Assembly (NCBI GenBank): GCA_037074765.1
Contig: JBAMDO010000028.1
Span: forward strand, 62,001 to 126,000
DNA from: Mansonella perstans
Lineage: Eukaryota; Nematoda; Chromadorea; Rhabditida; Onchocercidae
Direction: 5' to 3'
Length of the DNA: 64,000 nucleotides
Part shown: piece after piece, positions 25,191 to 36,900 of the stretch
Layout of the letters: each line of letters opens with the position of its first letter
Numbering within the stretch: the stretch's first letter is position 1
Notes under the pieces: model-generated
The model's input: only the letters and a program-made list of their open reading frames with translations
Database searches by the model: none
Told to the model about the DNA's origin: nothing
Position numbers and translations under genes: made by a program

Positions 25191-25553
25191 AAAACTTTCA
25201 CTAATCATTAACATTCTAGGTCAATTAACGTGCACAACAAAAAACTAGAATCAATTTATACCGATGGCTATACCGAGATACTTTCTTTACGCACGTGAGA
25301 CAAGAATTTTCGTTTCGCCTTTTTATGTTTTCAAAGCACATTAACCAACGTATTCCATCCTCAGTTAGCATACATACATACAGCATTGATTTCTCCGTTA
25401 TTAGCGAAGTAAATCTCGTTAAAATGACCGGTGGAAATTTTTAAAACAATTATTAAATCTGATCAAATCTATAAAATTCCAAATAAATTCGATTAGCATC
25501 CTTTAGAGATTGAATATATTTCATCGTTCATTTTTTTCTATAATCAACATTGG

Positions 25554-25810
25554 TTTTACTGCAAATTTCGTTCGTTAACAAATTGCTTAAGGTTAAAGTT
25601 CAAGAAATTCCCTGCAGGTAGTTTTAATCTTTCAAGTGGATTTTACTGCAAATTTCGTTCGTTAACAAATTGCTTAAGGTTAAAGTTCAAGAAATCCCCT
25701 GCAGGTAGTTTTAATCTTTCAAGACTTATTCTTTCACTACTTAATTGAAATCCCTTCCGGTAGTTTTTAATTTTCCAAGACATATTCTTTCACTATTTAA
25801 TAAGTCCATA
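25554..25810. repeat. 87-bp tandem repeat
   Basis: Two almost identical 87-base units, the second beginning 87 bases after the first (same base at 25561 and 25648), with a single visible mismatch. A degenerate partial third unit extends to about 25810 ('gaaatcccttccggtag', then 'caagacatattctttcacta'). The array starts about 380 bases upstream of tsfm-1. Confidence 0.9.
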
Positions 25811-26475
25811 TAGCAAATGTATGAGATTTCCTTCTCTACCATTGTTGACCCATTAAAATTTCTAAAATGATGATTGCTTTAACTTCGACAAACTGGAAAT
25901 CCTAGAATATTCTTGCATTGAAAACATCATCGAGATATGATTGCCGAACTCAAACATTTACATATCTTTGGACAAATTTAATTTGGCAATTTCAAATATC
26001 ATATGTACTCTGCTCTTGCAATACTAATTCTCAATATCATGAAGATTTCGATATTATTTCAGAATTACAGAATACGAAAATTTTAGAGAAATAATTTTAT
26101 TCTCATTCACCAAATAATTTCTTTCTCCCTTCCAAAGCTAAAATATAAACAGCACAAATAAAATAAAAGATAGCACACAGTGGAATAATAAAAATGAGAT
26201 TCTTTTTTTGCGCACATAAAAATACATGATGAAGGTGAAATGACTTATTTTATGGTACATAACAATGTATTCATATTTAAACGAGAATTGTTTAAAAAAC
26301 TCTTGCTGAAAATCTAGCAAAATTGCTCATTTTTTTTTCGAAAATTTCAATTATTTTATATGAGATTTGTGTCGTTATTGGAAATTAACTTTGAATAGTT
26401 CAGCAATTTGAAATCTTAACTATTCTCCTTCCACAATGTATCACTATTTCCAAACTTATACCATTACATAAACAG

Positions 26476-26685
26476 ATGAATGAAAATTACTCTCTTAAAC
26501 AGTTCGACAATATAAATTCGACAAATACACTCGAAATTAGGAACAAATCAATCAATGTTCCTACATTGAATAAAGTATCCAAAAAGTTAGCACAATTGCT
26601 ATCCAAATATACAGGAAAAATATCATCAATCAAAAAGGCTTTACAAAAAAGAAAACAACATGAGGCATTGTCGTTTCAAAAATGA
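26476..26685 (+). CDS. Uncertain small basic protein (69 aa)
   Basis: A single plus-strand frame whose ATG immediately follows an 'acataaacag' acceptor-like string. The product is polar and basic, with a lysine-rich C-terminal half ('KVSKKLAQLLSKYTGKISS') predicted helical by eye. It has no signal peptide, membrane segment or recognised domain. It is the only possible plus-strand gene between rin-1 and tsfm-1. The composition is less F/L/I-rich than nearby chance frames, which is weak support. It could be noise. Confidence 0.27.
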   Translation: MNENYSLKQFDNINSTNTLEIRNKSINVPTLNKVSKKLAQLLSKYTGKISSIKKALQKRKQHEALSFQK

Positions 26686-27231
26686 TAAAATGATATTATG
26701 ACCTCAGAAGAGAGATCCTGATATGAATTAGTCTATTGAATTGATACTTCTTTCATGCAACGGAATGATTCTATAATTTACAGCTTTAATGCTCTTTTCT
26801 GTATGTCTATTATGAATCTCGGAATTCTGTAAATTTGAGAATAACTGCTAAGTTCTGTTACCTAATTCCGGAAATTATATTTTCTAATCAAAACACTGTT
26901 AATTCCCACATTCTGTACATTCTTCTCAATAACAAAATCATTTTTAAACTAATTGGATGTTATTACTTGCATATTGAAACGACAATTTCACAACAACTGC
27001 AAAACGAACTTTGAGCAAAAACATTTAGAATCTACGTCGTTAAAATTTAATTAACCTAATTGAAAATTAATGGAATGTTTGGCGACTTTCAACTGATATA
27101 ATTTCTAAAACAGAAATCTAGCTATCTTTTCCTCGATACGAAAGATTGTCCATTCCTTGTTCTTCCAAAATGTTACTTAATAGCGCCATCAGTAAATGCA
27201 CTTTCTGTTTTGCACCATTATCTCAGTTACA

Positions 27232-27912
27232 TCAGGAAAGGGAAGACACCGGAAATTTAGGCCAAGCTATTTTCGCTTCATGTCGTTTATAAGCAAATAA
27301 GTGCGCCTTATGTGCTTGCTTTAATTGATGGCGAATTAAATCAGGGCATTCGTTTGCCAGGAGACATGTCTCGTAACCATCAACTAGAAGATACCTGAAA
27401 TAACTTCTCGAATAGCAAAAATAATAATTAAAAACCTGCGATCAATTATTGCAGAGTTTCATAGGAAATAAATACACTTTTATTGATCGCGCAAAAGAAT
27501 TCATTAATAGTTATGCATTTTATTTTTAAACATAACTACTTCATCAGGAAAAACATAATTTCACCAATAAATAAAATAAAAATATAATATATGAACATAA
27601 ATATAAATAAAAAATAATATAGGAAAAATAAATATAATGAAAATATAAATATATACTACTTCCATTTGAATATAACTACTTCAAAGAGAATAAAATAACA
27701 TACAATCCATGATCTTCAGGATTTGTAATGCCAAATTGATGTGCAATAACACGACATAGTTTTCCGGCTGTCATTTGCGGTACACCGGGAAAGGTATGGT
27801 ATCGAATAGAACCATCCAGTTCATCCGGAACGGCTACCTTTACAAAAGCGTCTGATGATGATGAAAGTACTGGACTAATGCTGCCTAATGAAGAACAGTA
27901 TGATCCATCTTC
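27232..27912 (-). other. rin-1: rin-1 RA domain and C-terminus exons (27-28)
   Basis: Residues about 1418-1500 form a Ras-association fold ('KVAVPDELDGSIRYHTFPGV', 'MTAGKLCRVIAHQFGITNPE', then 'GLYLLVDGYETCLL'). The protein ends with a basic helix ('HQLKQAHKAHLFAYKRHE') and a short tail, then TGA at 27234-27232. Confidence 0.93.
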
Positions 27913-30900
27913 CTATAAACAAGGAAAGTAATTTCTTGAATATCTAATCTTCTCAAAAACTCGAAACTGAAAGAAAAAAAATCAAGATACCGTTACTGAC
28001 GAGTCATCCGTTTGGCCCAACTTTCGAATACTTTCGGTATTTTTTAATACATCGATAGCGGAAAAAAGAGTAATCAGGTAGTAACTGGAATCACCAGTAG
28101 TTAGAGATTGTTTTGGGAGCAATTCCCACATGTACCACGCTTCAACTTCACAACCGACCGTTGATGTACGTGCTAACAAGTACACTAACCACCGTACCAA
28201 TTCTAAATTCAATTCGGTTTGTATTCAAGCGATCCTTAAATTTTCAACACTGTAGAAATATTTTTGTGATAAGATGAATATATTTGTATTTCACTGCATA
28301 CTTACTAACCACTAGTGAAAAAGAATGCCAGCTCGTAAATACAATCAACGGCTTTTATTAATACCAACCATCTGCGGGAGGCAAAGTTTTAATCTTGTTG
28401 CTTTCAGTGTTCGTCGTGTCATAATTTTCCATATCACCGTTCGGATTGTCGCAAGACTGCTGCCTACCAATTGCCAAAAATATCACTCGCAGCAAATTTT
28501 CCAGTTTCTTTAACGGTGAATAATGATGTTGCATTTTTCGCAAGAAAATCTTGATTGCCTCCATTTTCTGCGTTGTCGGTGGCGTGAACTGAAATTATTG
28601 CAATTAAAAGTAACGTAAATTGGAACCCTTATAGTTCAAAATATATAAATTCATCAAATTCCAGCTCGCCAAAAATGAACGAACTTGAACAATCACAAAA
28701 TCAAGATTTTTTTTCTGCAGAATCTGTCCTAATAATATCAATTCAATACTAAATAATTTACTTTACAGCGGACTCCAAAGCCTAACTGCTCTGGCGACAA
28801 AGATCGGACATAGCTAAGATTTTCCGAAAGTGCTTGAAGCCAACCATTTTTTGAGTATTCGCGTACCATCAAATGATAAAGATGAGGTTTTACCGGACCT
28901 GAATTTCACGGCTTCGATTAAATTTTCCTCAAAAATATAAAAAAGATTAATAATTTTGTAAGATCTTGAAAAAATCTTTTCAATTTCAACTTCATAGAAA
29001 AAATTTTTCCTCAGATCTATATGAGCAAGTAAATCAGAAATTACACAATGACATGAAAACGAACTAAATATACAATGATCATTTTAATTAATTAAAAAAA
29101 AAACTTGCAAAGGACAATTTTATGTAAAACAGCTTCCAAAATTGCATCAATATTCAAAAATTCGTTGGCATTCAGCCGAGCGCGTTCTTTTTCTATTAGA
29201 TCATGAAGTTCACCTTCTCCATGCTTTACCAAATAATTCTTTAAACCATTCAAAAACTGTCGAACATTTCGAATTACCACCTAAAATCGCTCCAAAACAG
29301 TGCCTTCCATACCTTTGTTAGATGAACAATGATCCAACTGAATTTCATAAATTTCAAAAAGGCTTCCAAAATTGCGTTTCTGCCTAACATTATTTTAAAT
29401 TTCGATATCCTTTTTCCTTACATTTATTTACCTCAAACTACTCACCTAAATTTAAAAAAATGCTTGATCAAATTTAAAAATCACCTACTGCTGTAAAGTT
29501 AAAAAAGTGAAAGGATACTTGTGGATCGCATTCTCCTGCTTCAAATGTGCATTCAATGAAGCGGCGTAACGTAGCACCAAATACTGTATTTTCCTCCTGT
29601 GATAGCCTGCAAATTATGCCTCAATTATGTTAGATATGCCACAGTAAAAATAAGATTTTTTTCGTAGGCCTAGTTTCCAATAACTTCACAAGCAATATAA
29701 GAATCCAGAGTTAACCTTTCGACGTATTCTTGAATTTTTGTACCCGGATCTGTGTTCAAACTATTTTTCAGCCGTGGAGGAGAAATGATGGGTGAAAGTG
29801 CACGAATACTTGTAGGAATGTCATCCAGAGATTCAAGCCAAGAATCATCTAGCTTCGAATATCGTGGAAGGATGCGCGGCAGCTAAGAATCATAAAACAG
29901 TAAAAAGCAGAACATGGAGATGCATAGATATTTCATGTAAGTTAATAAGTGAAAAATTATAACAGACAGATTCAAAACTGTCGAAATTAATCTGATGAAT
30001 GGACATAAATAATATGACTAATAAACATACTGAATGTGTGTTTGTTGATTTATGACTATCCATGGTGGCTGTACCATCGGAAATTTCCTCAGTATTACTT
30101 ATGTTCATCATTGAATTTGATGCCTGTGGATCTTCACTACCACTTGTGACTGATTTACTAAAATCAAAGAAATCAATCAAGCAACTAAGTAAGTAAACCT
30201 AACAAGTTAAATGGAACCAAATAATTATGAAATAAGCTATACATTGTTCCAAAAAACAGACCAAATTAATTCAAGTTTGCATTTTTCCTTTTCCAAGCTA
30301 TCGTCGCATTTCAAATAAGAATTAATGTTTATAATACCATTACGTCGGCCATCTGACTCTGCGTTATTATTTAGATGATGATTATCAAATCTCCGAATTA
30401 CTACACCATAGTCGCCGTTATCTTTAATTACCATAGAAATAAAATTTAAGCTGCCAAATGCAATAAAAATGAAAAATGATATAAATACTAAAAAACTGAT
30501 CCAAATATTAAAAAAGCAAAAAAAACATCCGTAAATTCAAGAATATCATCTTCAACATTTAATTCAAGAAATTCCTTTTTAGTTTATAATAAAGCAAGAT
30601 AAGAAGAATATTTCCAAAAAAAGCAAATAAAACAAATGTATTATACTTCGACTATTATCCATGTTAATGGGCTGTAATTTTTGAAAAGTTTTTTCCTCTT
30701 CATAACTCGTTTCCAGCGAACAAATCGCCTCATCATCGCCCTCTTCAACAATTGGTTCGCCTAAATGAAAATGAAATCACTAGTAATAGGAATAAGGTAT
30801 GACAAATTTAAAGTAAATGAAAATTATTACTGGCCAGCCTAATTATATTAAGAATTAATAAAAAGTAATATCTTCATATTACTGCTTTGAAATATACAAA

Positions 30901-33900
30901 AATAAGATTTAAACATTCTTTAAGATTTTCCTGATATTGAAAAAGAGATTTCATCTAAAAAGAAAATCCTCAACTATTCGCTACGAGCTGCATGAAGAAA
31001 AATTTATAATATAAAAGTAAAAATTAACCAAGAACACTCTGATTAGTTTCGTTATGCCTTGTAAGAGTGGATGGTTTCTCATCTCCATAATGCGCCAAAT
31101 CCAATAAATTCTCCCAAACATTGGAATCCCACGGTTCGTTGAAAACTGTTCCAGCGATACTAATGTTATCATCATCTTTCAAACTTTGTTCTTGACTTGA
31201 AGACGTTTTCACTAAAAAAATTGATAAATTCTGGTTATTTTGTTCAAAAAAAAACTTGCATTGCAAATAAAGGCTGCCATTTTTATGAAAAAATCTGTCT
31301 TATTAATTGAATTACAGAACCATAATTGCAGTTCAAACTTTCATAATAAAAAAAGTAATTTATAAATGAAATCAGTGATAGTTTCAAGAGTCCAGTGTTA
31401 AGAACTACCTTAAATTTTAGCAATGATTTCTTGTTACAGAACAGCACTCTGATATCAGGCAATAATATTTGAAGCACGCCGTTTAATTCCTTAATAAAAA
31501 ATTTAATCGAAAAATTTAAATATTAAAGTAATTAAAATTTACCAAATAAATCTGCTTTCATTGACGTGTCAACAGATTCTGATAAATGAACATATTCAGA
31601 AGCTAAATTTTCGCAAGCATTGTCACTATAAATGGATGTATCAGTGGAATTTTGCCGCCGTAAATGAACATGACCTTCAGATGATGACGGCTGCGAATGA
31701 AAGACTGAAAATCTAATAATTCTGAAAACATGATTTTTCAATCCTTTTCCTTTAAACAAATTCCACAATCATCACTATTTTATATTACTCTGTAGATCTC
31801 TCATTTATGAACAAAAAAGAATTGACTGGATAGTTTGGGTGACTTATTTACATAATTTTTTAAGTTGTAAAATCTCTGCAGTTGATACAACGTTATGCCA
31901 CAAACTTGGAAGTGTTAAACAGCTCGTATTTATTTTAAAGTCAAATATAACCTTGATTGCCATTCCCAGTAGTCATTCCACGAGAATGCTGCTTACTGTG
32001 CAACGAACTTCCAACTGCCACGGCAGTCAAACTTTTTTTTAACAAAGATGTTTGTGGAGTAGGTCGAACCTATTAAAAAATTAAAAAATTACTGAAAAAA
32101 TTCATAAGTGATTTCCTTTAGGGATATAATATCAACTCCACAACTTAATTTTCTTTAACTATGATAAGAAATAAAGAAATTAGAAAAACCATGCTTAATT
32201 TTTTAAAGTTTTGAAAGAATGAAAATCTGAAGATAATGGTACAGTAACTATATTAACTAGAAAGAAAAATGATCATCAACTACTGGAATATATTAACTGA
32301 ACAAGGCGCTATTAAATAGAAAAGCATTTTATTTCTGTTATAAAAAAAACTGCTGCAACAATTATATTTGTCCCACTTTTCAATATTGTTGAATACAGCT
32401 TAAAAAAAAAGAGGAAATGGTGAGAAAACTATTAATAAATGAAAAGGATTTTTGTGTAATGGATAATACGATATATTCCACCGAAAATTCGGGGCACATA
32501 AATCTTTATGTAGCAAGAAATGGAGTCCAAAAATTTAGTCTACAATACAATTAATATTAATGAATGGAGTAATTTTGGATAGCAAGTAACGTTCAGCAAA
32601 ATTCTAACCTTCGCAATTTTTTGACGATTTTTTAGTTCATTGTTCACCGCTGACCAAACTGCTGTTTGTTCTTTAGCAAAAATATTTCCAGTACAAGTGA
32701 ACCGTTCACTAGTCGTATTTCCAGCAGACTGTGAAGAAACGTTGTAAGCAAAGGAAGACCCTGAAAATATTTTAGAAAATTTCTGATTTCCTGAATGAAA
32801 TCCAGAAAAAAAATGAATAAAAAAAAATCTAGTCCTAATCTAGGTCAAGTTAACGAATACTGACCCATTCGCTATATTAAATCTTCCAAAAACACCATAA
32901 TTTATGAATTTTACAAAAATAGTGGAAAAATTCAAACACTAATTCGTTAATACAATATAACAATAAATTTTAAATACGAAGCATTTCCAATATCTTCCTG
33001 CTTCTTTGGCAGCTAAGCATAAAAAAGCATTCTGTGATGCTCAAATTAATTTCAGGAACAAAATAAATTGTTATGAACCATTACTATCATTTGACTCTGC
33101 TTCACATGTACATATCTAGTACATATATACATACCGACATACAACACAAAACATACAAAGAAAATATATTTGTATCCAAATACATATTTATGCCACTTTT
33201 TCATCCTCCAACATTAATTAGTTATTTTATCCCATAAATTTCGACCGAAATTACCGCTCGTATTTTCAAAAAATTTCAAATTCCATCATATTAAAAGATC
33301 TATTCATTTTGTCTTTTCCACAAGGTTCACAGATAAATGGTATTGAACAAAAAATTGTGATCCACCTCTGGTCATTATACTTGCTTACTAATATTTCTGT
33401 TTACAAGGAAAAAAATAAAACATGCATCGCACTGGTTAAGAATTGTAATGGACTTTTTTATAAAAACTATATGAAGTAATTACAGAATGAAGGACAGTCA
33501 TATTCAGAGAGCAAGGAAATAGTGGATATTAAAGGATAGTTGTATACAAAATAAATCATGCACATGTATCGTTTACCTTGTTTAACAACGGATGGACTCC
33601 ATGCATAAGTTTGAGTTGAAGTTGTTGATAATGAATTAGTGTTGCAATTGGTGTGTGCAAGAACTCGTTCTCTGGAATGTCTCTCGCTGTGAAACCTGAA
33701 TTCACAGAAAAAATTTTATAGGCGTTGTGCCGAGAAGTAATGTAATTTATTGCTTAAAGAAAATTTTCCTATACACATAATAAATTCAATGATCCTATTT
33801 TCCAAAATGAAAAGATGAAAGAAAAATTAAAAATCTCTTCACCAGAATATGACTTACGAAAAGCAGTGTTTTCAGAAAATGTAACTGCGGTAAGCAACTA

Positions 33901-36900
33901 CAATTACTGCTAATACAAAAAATGCAAGGATAATTACAGATTAGAAAAAAAAACAGCTAATAGCACTATCACAATGAAGTTTACAACCGCAACATTCAGA
34001 AAGCAGGAAATAAGCTATTGACCCATCCTGAGTTTTAGTAAAATGTTAGTAATCTTCAAGGCAACAAAATTAACTCCTATCAATAAGTATTATATATCCT
34101 GAAAACGGAAAATTTTCAAGAATACAAAAACTAACGATGGATGTTGCCGAAATCTGTCGAATGTCTTGTATATGAATAAAAGAAGCAATTAGAATTAATT
34201 TAGCTATTAGTTGAAGTTTCCTTCTTTCTAATTATAAAACAATTCCACAATTAACTATTACTATATATAGTAATTATATAGGAGTAAAGTGCTTCACAAA
34301 AAAGTTTTCTTTGTCTTAAAAACGAAAATTTTAAACGAAAAACAATCTTTCAATAAAAGATAAATAAAAATTATGCATGCGCATTTTTAAACAGGAATAG
34401 AATAAACGAGTGAAAAAAAATTATCAAATTTTGAGTCGTAAGGAACAACGAGGAAATCGATATACCAGTTTATAAGATAATAAAATAATTTCATAAATTT
34501 GAGTCTAGATCATAACTTCACAAAGTAGAAGAAAATTTTATCATGAAAAAGACACAAAGAATTAAGAGGAATTCAGACCGGAAAATCGAAACAAATACTG
34601 TCTGTTCACGATGGGAGAATAATTTGGACGAGAAAAGAGAAGACAGCCTTGAAAAGCCAAATGAGTTCGAACGAAATGTGAACGAACTCAAAAGACCAAA
34701 ACTACTTCCTTTTGCTATTGCCACAGCAACTCTTAGGTTAAAAAGAATAATTCTTTCAACTTTAAATCACTCTCTTTTACTCTTCTTTGGCAATAACTAT
34801 CCGATTCTATATTCAGACATTATATCTTTTAGTGGACATCAAAACTTTCAACTATATATAACAAAAACAACATGAGTTCGATCAATAGAAGCGGTGATCA
34901 AAAGATATTCCAAGTAATTTATTATATAATTATAAAACTGTTTCATAGTTAAACTTCTATACTACCATCACCGCTACTTATTTTATTCCAGTCAGTTCAA
35001 CTGCATTTCTACATTTTTGCTATGTTGGTGTATAATATGTCGTGTTTTTAAAGCTGCCAAATTAGAAGAGATGAAAAATAAAGCAAAATCCTAAATTGAC
35101 TTATCTTTACATTCACAGTCTTGCCAAAAAATAGAAAAGAAAGTTAAAAAAGTGAAGCAAAGAAAAGTTTATTCAGGATGGCGAAAGTAGCAGAAAAGAG
35201 AAAAAGAAAAAAGAATTTTTTATATATACTGAACAATTACCAATATCTTAATAAACAGCATTTTTTATGAGAAAAGCCAATCTTAAAAGTGTAATAAAAA
35301 ATTAAAAAAATGTATAGTTTGGTATTTGTCAAAAGATAACGTAAATTTGTTGCTTTTCGTTATTAAATTTACTACTACTACCGAAACAGTAAATCATATA
35401 TCGTTGTTATAAATTATATAGGATCTTATCGAGTTCATTCCAATATAGACGTAAAACTAAAGAATGTCTGTATCAAATGAAATGCAAATATATATGAATG
35501 CCGTTTTTGTTAACATAGAATGCGTAATTTGTCTTTGAAGACGCTAATGAAACAACCATCAATTACTGAGACTTGAATTGGACAAAAATCTTAGTGAAGA
35601 TATTAAAATCGAGCTAAGAATGAAGACGTTAATAATTTTGATTTTCCACACAATCATCCAATAGCGTAAGTTTTTTTACTGAAAGAATTTTTTTTTTTCA
35701 AATGCGGCAGTGAGATCAACAAAGAGATTACAGTCCTCAATTTTCATTTCAATAGAAGAAAGAAACTCATTTACATCGAATTAAAGCAAATTAATAATAT
35801 CTTTTTCTCGTGTGATCTTTTAATTAGCATATGAAACCCTTAACATAAAAAATCACTTCGTACATTTAGTAATATAAGTGTAGTTTTTTAAATTAGGAAG
35901 CAGTCTGCCGTTGTAGGAATTATGAATGAAAGTATAACAAAATCATTCAAATAAGCCTTTTGAAGAAACCAATTCGTAAGAAAGTCGAATAATATTTGAT
36001 CATATATTACTAGAGGCAGTAATTTTTTTTGTGTTGAAAGAAACATTAAAAATGGTAAAATATTGTAACATGACTAGAACATTTGTAAAAAAAAATATAT
36101 ATTAAGCATTACAGAAGTGATAATGATGATAAGCAGTGATATGATGATGATGATTGACAATGATATGATAAAAGTGTCTTACACTATTGCCATAATAACG
36201 AAGAGCTCTCATGAAACATATGTGCAGCAAAAGGAATCAAAGTAGATCTTAAAAATGAAACATATGCAGCAAAAGGAACCAAAGTAGATCATAAAAACGT
36301 CGCATAATTATAGTTGATTGTTTTCTTACTTCATATTACTGTAGATAATAATAATATTGCTACTAAACAACATAAGCAATTTTTGTAGAAATATTTACTT
36401 TTGTTATGTATAACATACAATGAAAACTTAAATTGCTTAATTTTTATTGTTTATCTTTGCCTTGACACTCAAGTAAGAAAAATGAATTTCGAATTTTTCA
36501 TTTCGTTTGAATTGCTAATGATTAATAATAAAAAATCCAACCTTGAAAGTAGGTATACAATAAGTTATATGAGTAAATGGATTTCCAATAAAAATTAGCA
36601 TTCAGAATAACCAAAGAATCCTGATAAAAACATATATCAACTTCTACTTCTCCTAAAATTATTAAATTTAAACTAAAATAACTCTATCAGTTTAGGAAAT
36701 AATAGAAATTAATTCATGGTAGGAATGCGAATTTGATCTATTTGTTACTGTCACCTTTTTTATCCCTTTTAGCTTTCCTAATTGTCATTTCACCCAAAGA
36801 AAAGCACGGGAAAAACAAAAATCACGCAGTTCCGACTCCTTATTCATTTATTGCAATCATGCACAATGACCATAAAGGCTGATGGACATATAATCACCTG

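Larger units (their letters stand above)
25191..27231. other. Spacer between rin-1 and tsfm-1
   Basis: Two kilobases separating the rin-1 stop codon from the tsfm-1 start. It holds an 87-base tandem repeat (25554-25810) and one small plus-strand open frame (26476-26685). Otherwise it is A+T-rich without recognisable content. Confidence 0.55.

Noticed and set aside
31691..31740. Alternative upstream acceptors for rin-1 exon 16
   Set aside because: The acceptors at 31693, 31717 and 31730 all place the exon in a frame with early stops. Only the one before 31704 keeps phase 1 and the open frame.
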